From Clostridia bacterium (GTDB taxonomy: Bacteria; Bacillota; Clostridia; Oscillospirales; Acutalibacteraceae): DNA of 58,000 nucleotides. The notes below the pieces were generated by a model. That model was not told where the DNA came from. It saw only the letters and a list, made by a program, of their open reading frames with translations, and searched no databases. Below are positions 42,425-51,215 of the stretch, piece by piece. The stretch is from assembly GCA_017465465.1 (NCBI GenBank), contig JAFTWE010000051.1, forward strand, positions 1-58,000, in the 5' to 3' direction. Every line of letters begins with the position of its first letter. The stretch's first letter is position 1. The translations under genes and the position numbers were made by a program.

Positions 42425-44047
42425 ATGATTAGAGTTAACGAAATTAAAGTTTCTCTTGAAGCCACCAACGATGATATTCTTCGCAAAACGGCAGAAAGCT
42501 TAAAAATCCCCGTTTCAAAAATCAAGAGCTTTTCAATAGCCAAAAAGAGCCTTGATTCAAGAAAAAAGGATAATCTGTTTTTTGTTTACAGCGTTGATGT
42601 TACCGTTGACGGCAATGAGGACAAGATTTTATCAAAATGCAAAAAGGCTAACAAAATTCAGCCTTTTGTTTATACTGTGCCTGAAAATAAAAGGCAAAGC
42701 ACTCTTCGCCCCGTTGTTGCCGGCTTTGGCCCCGGGGGAATGTTTGCGGCGCTGACTCTTGCCCGTGCGGGGCTTCGCCCCATTGTGCTTGAAAGAGGTC
42801 AGGATGTTGAAACAAGAACGAAAGACATCAACTCTTTCTGGAATGATAAGAAGCTCAACACCGAGTCAAATGTTCAGTTTGGCGAGGGCGGTGCAGGCAC
42901 ATTTTCAGACGGCAAGCTCACAACGGGCATCAAGGACCCTCTTTGCCGTCAGGTTTTTCTTGACTTTGTAAAATTCGGCGCCGATGAGGATATTCTCTAC
43001 TCCTGGCTTCCTCATATCGGCACAGACAAGCTTTGCAAAATAGTTAAAAATTTAAGAGAAGAAATTATTTCTCTTGGCGGTGAAGTCCGTTTTGGCTGCA
43101 AGATGACCGATATTATTGCAGCCAACGGAGTAATCCACGGTGTAACTTATATCAACGAAAAGGGTGAAACCGTTGACCTTGAAACCGATGCCCTTATTGC
43201 GGCAATCGGTCATTCGGCAAGGGATACCGTTGAAATGCTTTATTCCCACGGCATCACAATGATGCAAAAGCCATTTTCCGTTGGTGCAAGAATTGAACAC
43301 CCCAGAGAATTCATAGACAAAGCTCAGTACGGCAGCTTTGCAGGTCACCCCGCCTTGGGTGCGGCAAGCTATAAAATGGCGTGCCACCCTCAGGGAGGAA
43401 GAGGTGCATACACATTTTGTATGTGCCCGGGCGGTACGGTTGTTGCCGCCGCCAGTGAAGAAAAAAGCGTTGTTGTAAACGGAATGAGCTACCGCGCCCG
43501 TGACGGCAAAAACTCCAACTGCGCAGTTCTTGTGGGCGTTGAGCCTGAGGATTTCGGCAACGAGCATCCCTTGGCAGGCTTTGATTTGCAACAAAAAATT
43601 GAGCATACAGCCTTTGTAGAGGGCGGAGAGAATTATTCAGCCCCTGCTCAGCTTGTTGGTGACTTTTTGAAAAATCAGAAATCCGTTTCATTGGGTAACA
43701 TTGAGCCAACCTGCCCCACTGGGGTAAAGCTTGGCGATATAAGAACGGTTCTTCCCAAGAAGGTTACCGACATTCTGGCAGATGCCCTTGTTAAAATGGG
43801 AACGATGCTCAAAGGCTTCGATATGCCCGACGCTGTTCTCACCGCCCCCGAAACCCGCTCATCATCACCGGTGAGAATTAACCGCGATGAATATTATCAG
43901 AGCGTAAGCCTTCGCGGTCTTTACCCTTGCGGTGAGGGTGCAGGCTATGCCGGCGGAATCGTTTCTTCCGCAGTTGACGGTATGCGATGTGCAAATGCCG
44001 TTCTCAGCGGTGAATATCTGAATTGGTACACAACAAATAAAGATTAA
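42425..44047 (+). CDS. FAD-dependent dehydrogenase (COG2509-type)
   Basis: 540 residues. An N-terminal ~85-residue domain with ferredoxin-like feel precedes the FAD-binding Rossmann motif AGFGPGGMFAALTLARAGL (near 97-115) with ERG after the second strand. NVQFGEGGAGTFSDGKLTTG (near 150-170) and the C-terminal YPCGEGAGYAGGIVSSAVDG are hallmarks of the large uncharacterised FAD dehydrogenase family COG2509. Reaction and electron partner are unknown. It follows ychF by 7 bp; a bidirectional terminator lies downstream. Confidence 0.88.
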   Translation: MIRVNEIKVSLEATNDDILRKTAESLKIPVSKIKSFSIAKKSLDSRKKDNLFFVYSVDVTVDGNEDKILSKCKKANKIQPFVYTVPENKRQSTLRPVVAGFGPGGMFAALTLARAGLRPIVLERGQDVETRTKDINSFWNDKKLNTESNVQFGEGGAGTFSDGKLTTGIKDPLCRQVFLDFVKFGADEDILYSWLPHIGTDKLCKIVKNLREEIISLGGEVRFGCKMTDIIAANGVIHGVTYINEKGETVDLETDALIAAIGHSARDTVEMLYSHGITMMQKPFSVGARIEHPREFIDKAQYGSFAGHPALGAASYKMACHPQGGRGAYTFCMCPGGTVVAAASEEKSVVVNGMSYRARDGKNSNCAVLVGVEPEDFGNEHPLAGFDLQQKIEHTAFVEGGENYSAPAQLVGDFLKNQKSVSLGNIEPTCPTGVKLGDIRTVLPKKVTDILADALVKMGTMLKGFDMPDAVLTAPETRSSSPVRINRDEYYQSVSLRGLYPCGEGAGYAGGIVSSAVDGMRCANAVLSGEYLNWYTTNKD

Positions 44048-44164
44048 GGGTGAAACGGATTGGGCTTCAATTACAAAAACCCTTGCCGATTAAATTACAG
44101 CGGCAATTTCACTCTCAAAGCTGACGAAAGATAGTGAAAATCATAAAACAAAACAGCAAAGCAA

Positions 44165-44197
44165 AACCCGATGGAAATAAATCCATCGGGTTCGTTT
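44165..44197. terminator. Bidirectional terminator between the FAD gene and the GT2-TagF gene
   Basis: Perfect 11-bp stem AACCCGATGGA / TCCATCGGGTT (44165-44175, 44182-44192) with a 6-base loop, A-rich on the left and T-rich on the right. Serves both converging operons. Confidence 0.88.
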
Positions 44198-46833
44198 TAT
44201 TTAATTGCTTCGTAGATTCGTTTTCTGCAGTTTTTGTCAGCGTGGAGGAAGAAGCCGTCCATACGCTGTGCATAAATCTCATCCGGCTCGCCGTTTCTCT
44301 TAACAAGGTCAATGAGATATTTCACTGCTTCATCGCTTGTATGAGCAAGAGGACCAAAGCCTTCTTCAAGGGGCAGGTCAAGCTTGCGGTAGTCATTCAT
44401 ACCTGCTCTGAACATTTCATCATCAGGCACAAAATACATAAGTGTCTTTTTAAGATACACAAAATCAAAGCAGAAGGAGGAGAAGTCAGTGATAAACACC
44501 TTATAGCTCTTTTCGTCAACACTCTTGTCCGCAACGCGGATTCTCTTTGAATTGAGTTCATAAAGCTCAGCGCAGGAGGCAAGAATCGGATGAAGCTTAA
44601 AATCAAGATACCAGTCATTCTCTTCAAGCACCTTTTCAAGCTCCTTTGAATGGAGGAACTCATAGGTTTCTTTAAAGAAATTGCTGTTTTTAAACTTGGC
44701 AGGGTTAGCTGAAAGCTTTCCTCTGTCGTTATCTACAAGATACTTTCTCCATGTCGGGGCAAAAAGAATTTTCTTCTCACTCTTTGCGGCATCAATATCA
44801 ATGAAGTCATATCTCGGCATACCTGCAGGGATAAGGTCGCAATCTCTGAAGCCGTAATTTTCTGACATATTTTTAACTTCAAAAGTGGTAGAAATAACCT
44901 CTCTGTCCACAGCGGTGAGCCTGTCGTTAGAATATTTCCACGGCAAAAATGCGTGAAGAACACCGTGCTGAAGATACACAACCTGAGCCTTGAAAAGGTC
45001 GGTGTAATATTTCCACACAAAAGGCGGGAATGGGTTAATGTTTTCGTGCTCGGCAAAGGCAGTAATCACCTTTTCGGAAGAAAGGAAAAATCTTCTGTGC
45101 TTAATTGAGCCGAATTTAATAATATTCTTCCTCTGTTTTTTGGTAAAGAGGTCTTTTCTGTCCATATCGTCATTGACAACATAATAACGCTCAACGCCGT
45201 CATTCATATCAAAGTCGTGAATGAACTGATAATAGCCGTTATCTTTATAGACATTTCTGCAGTCATAGTAAAGCCAGATTCTGCGGCTGGGGTCAACCTT
45301 GTTGGCGCAGAGGAATCTCCAGCCGAAGGTGCGCGGGCGCTTGAGCATAAGAGTTCTTTCAAACTTCTTTGTAGCCGCCTTTTCTGCTCCAGCAGATGCC
45401 TTGAATGCAACAAAGCCGTTTTGCTGACGCTGGAATTCATATCCGCAACGGAAAACAGAGGTTCTGGGAACATCAGTTGCAAAAGGAGCGTTCATAATAA
45501 ACTCAAGCCTTGTGGGAACGCTTTCACCGCCCACATCAACTGAAAAATAAATTGCCGAATATTTTTTATAATCCCAATCAAGTCTGATTCTGAAAAACTT
45601 GTTGGTTTTAATTTTTGCGTGGTAATAATCCCAGGCAGAAATTTCGGTTTCAAGAAGGATTGTTTTTGCATCGCTTTCACCTGAAAGATGAGCATACATC
45701 TTAACATCATCTGTAAAAGAAAGAATGGGTGAACGCAAGAAAGCATCAATATAAACCTTTTCTTTGTCTGCCTTAAATCTGCAGATTGAAAGCGGAACGG
45801 TATTTTCAAAGAACACAGGTCTGTTCTCTCTCAAAACAGACACACCTGCACAGCCTGCCTGAACATTGAGCTGATTATCGTATTTAAGGCCAAGCATATA
45901 GCTCTTGTGGGGCGGGTCAACCTTGGGATGGCGGCTGATAACAGAATCGTCAACCTTTTTAAGAAGAGCGCAGATTCTTTCAACAGCCTTGTTAAACTCT
46001 GCCTCCTCATAGTGATAAGGAAGAAGAATATCTGAGCGTGTTTTCCAGTTGATATCGTTAATATACATCGCCTGGAAATACTGAGGAACGCCGTCGGGGA
46101 ATGAATTGAAAAGCTCCTCCCAGAAAGCCATTGTTGTTTCAAAAATGTAATAAGCGTAAAAAATTGTGTTGGTGATACTGCCGGGATTTTTGGTATAAAG
46201 ATATTTTGCCCCTGTGCAATAACCGATTTTCATTTTATCGCGTACAATGTCGATATTATATTTCTGGTCCTCGTGGCGGAAGTTTTCGGTGGTGTCAAAA
46301 AGAATATTATCCTTGCCCTTGTTTTTAACGCAGATGTTTACATTGGTCTGGGTAACATAAACATTTTCAGGTCGCATAAGGTCATAAACGCCCTCATACT
46401 GAAGATATTTATATCTGAAATGAATACCCTCGCTCTGCTTGCCGTTATAAACAGGAACGATTTTATAGGTAACAATGTCAACCTCGTTTTCGTGCTTATC
46501 AAAGAAGTCTGCAAGATTTTTCAATGACTTTTCGGTAAGCTCATCATCAGGGTCAAGAAAAACAAAATACTTGCCCTGTGCGTGCTGAATACCGAAGTTA
46601 CGGGTTTTTGAAAGACCCTCATTTTCCTTTGAAAAATATTTAAAGAATTCATACTTCTCGCAGAATTTTTTGCAGATTGCCTCGCTGTTATCGGGCGAGC
46701 CGTCATTGATAAGCAAAACCTCTAAATCCTTTTTGTCAATCGACTGCTTTACCAAGGATTCGAGGCAAGCCTCAAGATATTCTTCAACATTATAAATGGG
46801 AATAATAACAGAAATTCTATACTTAAAATCCAT
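44197..46833 (-). CDS. GT2 glycosyltransferase fused to a TagF-like glycerophosphotransferase
   Basis: 878 residues. Residues ~6-240 are a GT-A glycosyltransferase family 2 domain (ISVIIPIYNVEEYLEACLES, DGSPDNSEA and FLDPDDELTE, the metal-binding acids). Residues ~500-870 are a CDP-glycerol/ribitol glycerophosphotransferase with the catalytic His in YLQHGVLHAFLPW, APTWRKYLVDN, and the C-terminal FITDFSSFCFDFVYLKK, the SSxxFD signature. About 250 residues of linker/beta domain lie between. It would add sugar and polyol-phosphate units to a teichoic-acid-like wall polymer at the inner membrane. No other teichoic genes are in the window. Confidence 0.88.
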   Translation of the reverse strand: MDFKYRISVIIPIYNVEEYLEACLESLVKQSIDKKDLEVLLINDGSPDNSEAICKKFCEKYEFFKYFSKENEGLSKTRNFGIQHAQGKYFVFLDPDDELTEKSLKNLADFFDKHENEVDIVTYKIVPVYNGKQSEGIHFRYKYLQYEGVYDLMRPENVYVTQTNVNICVKNKGKDNILFDTTENFRHEDQKYNIDIVRDKMKIGYCTGAKYLYTKNPGSITNTIFYAYYIFETTMAFWEELFNSFPDGVPQYFQAMYINDINWKTRSDILLPYHYEEAEFNKAVERICALLKKVDDSVISRHPKVDPPHKSYMLGLKYDNQLNVQAGCAGVSVLRENRPVFFENTVPLSICRFKADKEKVYIDAFLRSPILSFTDDVKMYAHLSGESDAKTILLETEISAWDYYHAKIKTNKFFRIRLDWDYKKYSAIYFSVDVGGESVPTRLEFIMNAPFATDVPRTSVFRCGYEFQRQQNGFVAFKASAGAEKAATKKFERTLMLKRPRTFGWRFLCANKVDPSRRIWLYYDCRNVYKDNGYYQFIHDFDMNDGVERYYVVNDDMDRKDLFTKKQRKNIIKFGSIKHRRFFLSSEKVITAFAEHENINPFPPFVWKYYTDLFKAQVVYLQHGVLHAFLPWKYSNDRLTAVDREVISTTFEVKNMSENYGFRDCDLIPAGMPRYDFIDIDAAKSEKKILFAPTWRKYLVDNDRGKLSANPAKFKNSNFFKETYEFLHSKELEKVLEENDWYLDFKLHPILASCAELYELNSKRIRVADKSVDEKSYKVFITDFSSFCFDFVYLKKTLMYFVPDDEMFRAGMNDYRKLDLPLEEGFGPLAHTSDEAVKYLIDLVKRNGEPDEIYAQRMDGFFLHADKNCRKRIYEAIK

Positions 46834-46876
46834 TTAACCACCTCATAAAACTACCACATTTTTCGATGATATGTTC

Positions 46877-46905
46877 AGTTTACCACACAGTATGTATTTT
46901 TTCAA
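46877..46905 (-). promoter_or_regulatory. Promoter of the GT2-TagF gene
   Basis: Minus strand: TTGAAA (46905-46900), 17 bases, TAAACT (46882-46877). The -35 overlaps the last codons of the glycerate kinase gene. An AGGTGG site precedes the ATG at 46833. Confidence 0.7.
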
Positions 46906-48026
46906 CTGAAAAATGCCCTTAAAATATTCTCAACGGTTGCGGCAAGGTTTTCTTCGCTTTTATGACGCACCTTTTCAAAGTCCAAGGGCAACGGATTGGT
47001 TGCAAAAACAGCCTTGACTCCCATATCATAAATTTCCTGAAGCTGTGCCTCATATCCGCCCACAACGGCAATTACGGGAACGCCCTTTTCCCCGGCTCTT
47101 TTGGCAACTCCCGAAACAACCTTACCCCGAAGAGATTGGCTGTCAAGCTTGCCCTCACCTGTAAAAATTACATCTGCGCCCGTAATTTTTTCGCTGAAAT
47201 TTACTGTATCAAGCACAGTTTCAATCCCTGATTTGAGCCTTGCGCCAAAAAAAGCCGCCATACCTGCGCCCATTCCCCCTGCGGCACCTCCGCCGGGTAA
47301 TTCAGCCACATCAGCGCTCAAATCTCTTTTCAGAATTTCAGCCGTATGGCGAAGTCCGTCATCAAGGAGCTTTACCTGAATTTCGTCTGCACCCTTTTGA
47401 GGAGCAAACACATAAGCCGCACCGCTTTTGCCGTAAAGCGGATTGTCAATGTCGCACATCGCTGTGATTTTAACATCACTCAGAATTTCATTTTTTGAGC
47501 TTGTGTCAATTCTTTCAATTTCACAAAGAGTTCCGCCTGTGGGAACAAAAGCCTCGCCCTTTGCGTTATAAAATTTAATTCCCACCGCCGCGGCAGCACC
47601 CGCTCCCAAATCATTTGTGCAGGAGCCGCCAAGGCACATTATAATTTTTTCACAGCCTCTTTTTGCCGCGTCAAGCATCATTTCGCCAACGCCGAATGTG
47701 GTAGTGCACATCGGGTTTTTGCGCCCCTCCACCAAAGGAAGTCCTGCGCACGCCGCCATTTCAATAACTGCGGTGTCACCGTTTATAACGGCATAAAAAG
47801 CCTCCGACTTTTCACCGTAGGGTCCGCTGACCTCAACAAAAATCTTTTCTCCGCCAAGGGCATTCAAAAAGCAATTTACACTGCCCTCTCCGCCGTCGGC
47901 AACGGGAATTTTCACAACCTCACAGTCGGGGTGAATTTTATTTATTTTTTCTTCAAAAATTTCGCAGATTCTCTCTGACGAAACCGTTCCCTTAAAAGAG
48001 TCGGGAACTATAACCGCTTTTTTCAT
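46902..48026 (-). CDS. glxK: Glycerate kinase (GlxK/GarK type)
   Basis: 374 residues, normal for the type-I glycerate kinase family. Starts VIVPDSFKGTVSSERICE; ADGGEGSVNCFL near 45-56, MCLGGSCTNDLGAGAAAA near 130-147, LPGGGAAGGMGAG near 245-257 and TGEGKLDSQSLRGK near 290-303 are the conserved blocks. It phosphorylates D-glycerate to 2-phosphoglycerate using ATP in the cytosol. It overlaps the nitroreductase stop by one base, so the two are one transcript. Confidence 0.93.
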   Translation of the reverse strand: MKKAVIVPDSFKGTVSSERICEIFEEKINKIHPDCEVVKIPVADGGEGSVNCFLNALGGEKIFVEVSGPYGEKSEAFYAVINGDTAVIEMAACAGLPLVEGRKNPMCTTTFGVGEMMLDAAKRGCEKIIMCLGGSCTNDLGAGAAAAVGIKFYNAKGEAFVPTGGTLCEIERIDTSSKNEILSDVKITAMCDIDNPLYGKSGAAYVFAPQKGADEIQVKLLDDGLRHTAEILKRDLSADVAELPGGGAAGGMGAGMAAFFGARLKSGIETVLDTVNFSEKITGADVIFTGEGKLDSQSLRGKVVSGVAKRAGEKGVPVIAVVGGYEAQLQEIYDMGVKAVFATNPLPLDFEKVRHKSEENLAATVENILRAFFS

Positions 48027-48562
48027 TATCTGATTACCTTAACTCTGTCATCAAATCTGGGTTTTTGCTCGGGCTTTTCGTCAGGGTAACCGATTGCAAT
48101 GGCAATCTGAAATTTATAATTTTCTGGGATGTCAAAAAGACGCTTCCATTTAAGTGATTTTTCATCATTAAAAAGCGCACCGATGCTTGCAATAATGCAG
48201 GTGCCGAGTCCTAAGCTTTCGGCGGCAATAACAATATTTTCACACATAATGCCCGAATCCATATAGCTCTCATTTTCGGCAAAAATAATTGCAAGGGTGG
48301 GAGCAGTCTGATAAACAGGGTTCACATCCCAACGGGTATAAGCAGGAGTGTCCCAACCCACAACATCTTTAAAATCCTTATTAAGACCCTCAAGATAATC
48401 GTGATTCTGAATAAATCTCAAATGACAGGGCTGTCCGTTTCTTCCGCTTGGAGCCTTAACCGCCGCTTGGGAAAGAATTTCAAGCTCTTCGTCGGTAATC
48501 TGCTCAGGCTTATATGCTCTTATTGTCTGCCTTTTTAAAATATTTTTAACGGTTTCGTTCAT
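48026..48562 (-). CDS. Nitroreductase-family FMN protein
   Basis: 178 residues. N-terminal RQTIRAYKPEQITDEELEIL with the FMN-phosphate-binding Arg pair, APSGRNGQPCHLRFI near 38-52, and AAESLGLGTCIIA near 112-124, the usual nitroreductase blocks. Typically a homodimer using NAD(P)H to reduce quinones, nitro compounds or flavin-like substrates. True substrate unknown. Upstream of and coupled to glycerate kinase. Confidence 0.88.
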   Translation of the reverse strand: MNETVKNILKRQTIRAYKPEQITDEELEILSQAAVKAPSGRNGQPCHLRFIQNHDYLEGLNKDFKDVVGWDTPAYTRWDVNPVYQTAPTLAIIFAENESYMDSGIMCENIVIAAESLGLGTCIIASIGALFNDEKSLKWKRLFDIPENYKFQIAIAIGYPDEKPEQKPRFDDRVKVIR

Positions 48563-48613
48563 TATGTATTCCTCCCGATAATTTCATATACACATTAAGT
48601 TTATCAAATACGC

Positions 48614-48643
48614 TTTACAAAGTCAATTAAATGATGATATACT
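48614..48643 (+). promoter_or_regulatory. cdd promoter
   Basis: TTTACA (48614-48619), 18 bases, TATACT (48638-48643), 20 bp before the start codon, with an AGAGGTGG site just ahead of it. Confidence 0.65.
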
Positions 48644-48662
48644 TTACCAAAGAGGTGGTTTT

Positions 48663-49058
48663 ATGATGAATTCAAAAACGCTCATTGAAAAAGCGATTGA
48701 AGCTATGGCAAAATCTTATTCCCCTTATTCCGATTTTAAGGTAGGTGCGGCGTTGCTTACCAAAAGCGGCAGAGTTTTCACAGGCTGCAATATAGAAAAC
48801 GCATCATACTCCCCAACCAACTGCGCTGAAAGAACTGCATTTTTTAAAGCAATCAGCGAGGGTGAAAGAGAATTCACTGCAATGGCTGTGGTTGGCGGCA
48901 AAAACGGTGAAATCAGCTCATTCTGCTCCCCTTGCGGAGTGTGCCGTCAGGTTATGGCAGAATTTTGTGATAAGGATTTTATGATAATTCTCTTTGACGG
49001 CAAGCTCACAAAAGCCTGCAGCCTTGAAAAGCTCCTGCCCGAAAGCTTTTCTCTGTGA
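48663..49058 (+). CDS. cdd: Cytidine deaminase
   Basis: 131 residues, the size of the homotetrameric bacterial enzyme. Zinc ligands and catalytic Glu are present: NCAERTAFFKA (Cys-Ala-Glu) and SPCGVCRQVMAEF (Cys-x2-Cys). SPYSDFKVGAALLTKSG and CNIENASYSPT are conserved substrate-pocket blocks. It deaminates cytidine and deoxycytidine to uridine forms for pyrimidine salvage. Two consecutive ATG codons (48663, 48666) could start it. The stop overlaps a GTG of the next frame. Confidence 0.95.
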   Translation: MMNSKTLIEKAIEAMAKSYSPYSDFKVGAALLTKSGRVFTGCNIENASYSPTNCAERTAFFKAISEGEREFTAMAVVGGKNGEISSFCSPCGVCRQVMAEFCDKDFMIILFDGKLTKACSLEKLLPESFSL

Positions 49059-49066
49059 GGTACAAA

Positions 49067-49354
49067 ATGAATTACTCTAACAACTATTTTGAGCGCCGCG
49101 GAAAATACCTTGTAGTAATTTTAAATTTTTGGCTTTACCTTGCAAGTATCATTCTTGCCTTATTATTTGTTTACTACTGTATAATTGACTGTAAAAATTA
49201 CAGTCAATATGAAAACTCAGCACCGGCTTACACTGTAATTTTAGAAAATATTATAAAGTATATTTTGCCTGCTATCGCATATTTTGCACTTGCTCAATTA
49301 CTCCGATATTTTCGCAAAAGAAAAGAGAATAAAAACAAGAGCTTGCTGAAATAA
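49067..49354 (+). CDS. Small two-helix membrane protein
   Basis: 95 residues from the ATG at 49067, 6 bases after GAGG; a GTG at 49055 overlapping the cdd stop is the alternative. Two hydrophobic helices (about residues 14-38 and 60-82) and a very basic C-terminus (FRKRKENKNKSLLK). No recognised family. It is co-transcribed with cytidine deaminase, and the terminator stem overlaps its own stop codon. Confidence 0.6.
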   Translation: MNYSNNYFERRGKYLVVILNFWLYLASIILALLFVYYCIIDCKNYSQYENSAPAYTVILENIIKYILPAIAYFALAQLLRYFRKRKENKNKSLLK

Positions 49355-49370
49355 GCAAGCTCTCATATTT
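49339..49370. terminator. Terminator after the cdd operon
   Basis: Perfect 9-bp stem GAGCTTGCT / AGCAAGCTC (49339-49347, 49354-49362) with a 6-base loop. The flanks are A-rich on the left and AT-rich on the right, so it may also serve the converging SASP gene. Confidence 0.78.
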
Positions 49371-49377
49371 TATAAGG

Positions 49378-49569
49378 TTATTTCAAGCTGTTTTCGTAAG
49401 ACTCAATCATCTTCTTAACCATCTGACCGCCAACTGAACCTGCCTGCTTTGAGGTAAGGTCACCGTTGTAGCCCTGCTTAAGATTTACGCCTACTTCTGC
49501 AGCAGCTTCCATCTTAAAGCGTTCAAGAGCAGCCTTTGCTTCGGGTACTGCAATTTTATTTGATGCCAT
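49378..49569 (-). CDS. Alpha/beta-type small acid-soluble spore protein
   Basis: 63 residues with the full SASP pattern: NKIAVPEAKAALERFKMEAA, then EVGV with the germination-protease cut region, YNGDLTSKQAGSVGGQMVKK, the most conserved DNA-contacting block. These proteins coat spore DNA and protect it. Presence shows that the organism descends from and probably is a spore former. Good AAGGAG site before the ATG. Stands alone. Confidence 0.95.
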   Translation of the reverse strand: MASNKIAVPEAKAALERFKMEAAAEVGVNLKQGYNGDLTSKQAGSVGGQMVKKMIESYENSLK

Positions 49570-49672
49570 TGTGTTTCACTCCTTCGCAACAAATTGCGTT
49601 TGCAGTAATATTGTTGCTCTCATACGCACTTTTATTTATGCCAAATTCTTGCGTCTTCGGCAATTTTTGAAA

Positions 49673-50488
49673 TCAGATTGTTAAATAATTAAACTTTCTT
49701 TTTCGGGCAAGAAGAATATCGGTCACTCGGTTTATTGCTTCTTTGCTGTAGTAATCTTTATATTTTTCAACTGTTTTTATTATGTCTGCATCATTAAATT
49801 TGATTTTCAACTGAATTGAATAAAGCTCTTCTGCCGCATCCACCTGCAAATCAAAATCATTGTCAAAGGGCTTTCCTTTTACTCTTGACATGCTTTCATA
49901 TACATCGCAATCAAGTGGGTAATCGTTTGTATCAGACAGTAAAGATAACCCAAAGTCAAAATACGGGCAAAGGCTGAATTTATCCGTATCATCATCCCTT
50001 ATAAATGCAATATTATTTGTGTGCCTGTCTTCGTTGAGAAAAAACGCATCCAGCTCAAGCATTGCAGTCAGATATTCACCAAAATTTTTTATCCCCGTGT
50101 GTCTTTCAACAAAATCCACCGTAAATTTAATTTTATCCTTTACCTCGGAATAATTAAGCAATTCCGTTGCCAAAGATTGTCCGTTATAAGCTCTGAACAA
50201 CCTTTCAAGAGTAATAATGGTTTCATTTGGCTTTTTAAAATTTTTACATCGGCAACCAACATTCTCTTTATCACTTCTTATTATAATGATTGGGTCATAA
50301 TCAATAAAATTACTTACATTTGTTTTTTTTATCAGTTCAGAAACAACCGCCTCACTTAGCCCTTCATACCCCATGTGGTCTGCCTTATACCAAAACCCGT
50401 CATCATACCATTTGGGCTGATTTCCCTTTGAGGATGAACCGCTATTGCTTGCAACAGACCCGATATTTATTACTTTTGTGTTTTTCAC
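49673..50488 (-). CDS. HipA-fold kinase-like protein
   Basis: 271 residues, much shorter than HipA (~440). The C-terminal half carries NEDRHTNNIAFIRD (near 150-163), equivalent to the HipA catalytic loop HxxN, and CPYFDFGLSLLSD (near 173-185), equivalent to the metal-binding DFG. The usual HipA N-terminal subdomain is absent; it looks like the minimal kinase forms typified by CtkA. GSVASNSGSSSKGNQPKWYDDGFWYKAD at the start may form the nucleotide lid. The ATG overlaps the stop of the HTH gene by 4 bases. A toxin or a signalling kinase are both possible. Confidence 0.72.
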   Translation of the reverse strand: MKNTKVINIGSVASNSGSSSKGNQPKWYDDGFWYKADHMGYEGLSEAVVSELIKKTNVSNFIDYDPIIIIRSDKENVGCRCKNFKKPNETIITLERLFRAYNGQSLATELLNYSEVKDKIKFTVDFVERHTGIKNFGEYLTAMLELDAFFLNEDRHTNNIAFIRDDDTDKFSLCPYFDFGLSLLSDTNDYPLDCDVYESMSRVKGKPFDNDFDLQVDAAEELYSIQLKIKFNDADIIKTVEKYKDYYSKEAINRVTDILLARKRKFNYLTI

Positions 50489-51051
50489 TGCATACGCCTG
50501 CTTTCATAAACAAAATTGATATATTGATTGTCCTCTGCCATTCTGCCGTTTGTTGCCTCAACAATCCGCAAAGGGTCAAAACTATCTACACCCAATGCAT
50601 TAAGAATTTCTTTTTTGTTTCCTCTTTCTGCAGAAAAACATCTTTCAAGCAAAAAATCCTCAAAATCTTCCCAAGTGGGATTTGTTTTAACTCCAAAGGC
50701 TCTGCGCAGAATATCATTGGTTCGGTTTATTACAAAAATTTTTCTGTTCAAAAAATCCACATAAATCTCAGTACAGACTTTTTGACGGAACATATAGTTC
50801 ATTCTCATTGTAAAATTCCCTTTAGGAAAGGCATTGAGATATTTAGAAACCGTCTGGCGGCTGACGCCAAAAAACTGTGCGATTTCCTGCGTTGTTTTAC
50901 CCTGCTGTTGCATATCAATAATTTCTTTAATATCCTTGTCAGACAAAGATTTTTTTCTGCCCGTTTTATTTTTTTTTGCAATTTTTTCCAATTCATTAAC
51001 ATCATCTGTTCCAAACAGCCTTATACAAAGCTCACGGTAATCAACATTCAT
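50485..51051 (-). CDS. HTH regulator paired with the HipA-fold kinase
   Basis: 188 residues from the ATG at 51051, behind an AGAGGTGAG site. Residues ~28-75 are a homeodomain-like/resolvase-type HTH (GRKKSLSDKDIKEIIDMQQQ then TTQEIAQFFGVSRQTVSKYL). The remaining ~115 residues are an unrecognised domain with AFGVKTNPTWEDFEDFLLER. It is not the Xre-type HipB found with classical HipA. It is the first gene of a two-gene operon under a palindrome, so it probably represses its own promoter and may neutralise the kinase. Confidence 0.68.
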   Translation of the reverse strand: MNVDYRELCIRLFGTDDVNELEKIAKKNKTGRKKSLSDKDIKEIIDMQQQGKTTQEIAQFFGVSRQTVSKYLNAFPKGNFTMRMNYMFRQKVCTEIYVDFLNRKIFVINRTNDILRRAFGVKTNPTWEDFEDFLLERCFSAERGNKKEILNALGVDSFDPLRIVEATNGRMAEDNQYINFVYESRRMQ

Positions 51052-51066
51052 AATCTCACCTCTTTT

Positions 51067-51124
51067 AATAGTGTAAATAATCATTTGTTTACACTATTAT
51101 ATATTATGTTTTCTTGAAAGTCAA
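51067..51124 (-). promoter_or_regulatory. Promoter and 11-bp-arm operator of the HTH-kinase operon
   Basis: Minus strand: TTGACT (51124-51119), 17 bases, TATAAT (51101-51096), nearly consensus. Overlapping the -10 is a perfect palindrome AATAGTGTAAA / TTTACACTATT (51067-51077 and 51088-51098, 10-base spacer). A repressor bound here would shut the operon, as for toxin-antitoxin autoregulation. Confidence 0.88.
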
Positions 51125-51164
51125 TGCTTTATTATTTTCTTCAACCTATCAGATTTTATAAACA

Positions 51165-51206
51165 ACAAAAACCGTCGGTGGCTTTAAAACAAAGCTGCCA
51201 ACGGTT
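51165..51206 (-). terminator. Terminator after the pectate-lyase-like gene
   Basis: Minus strand: a 16-bp stem with three wobble/mismatch positions (51206-51191 with 51185-51170), a 5-base loop and a following T-rich tract. Confidence 0.75.
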
Positions 51207-51215
51207 ATTTTTTAC

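Noticed and set aside
49673..50488. Full HipBA toxin-antitoxin system
   Set aside because: The kinase is ~170 residues too short for HipA and the partner is not HipB-like, so only a related minimal module can be claimed.
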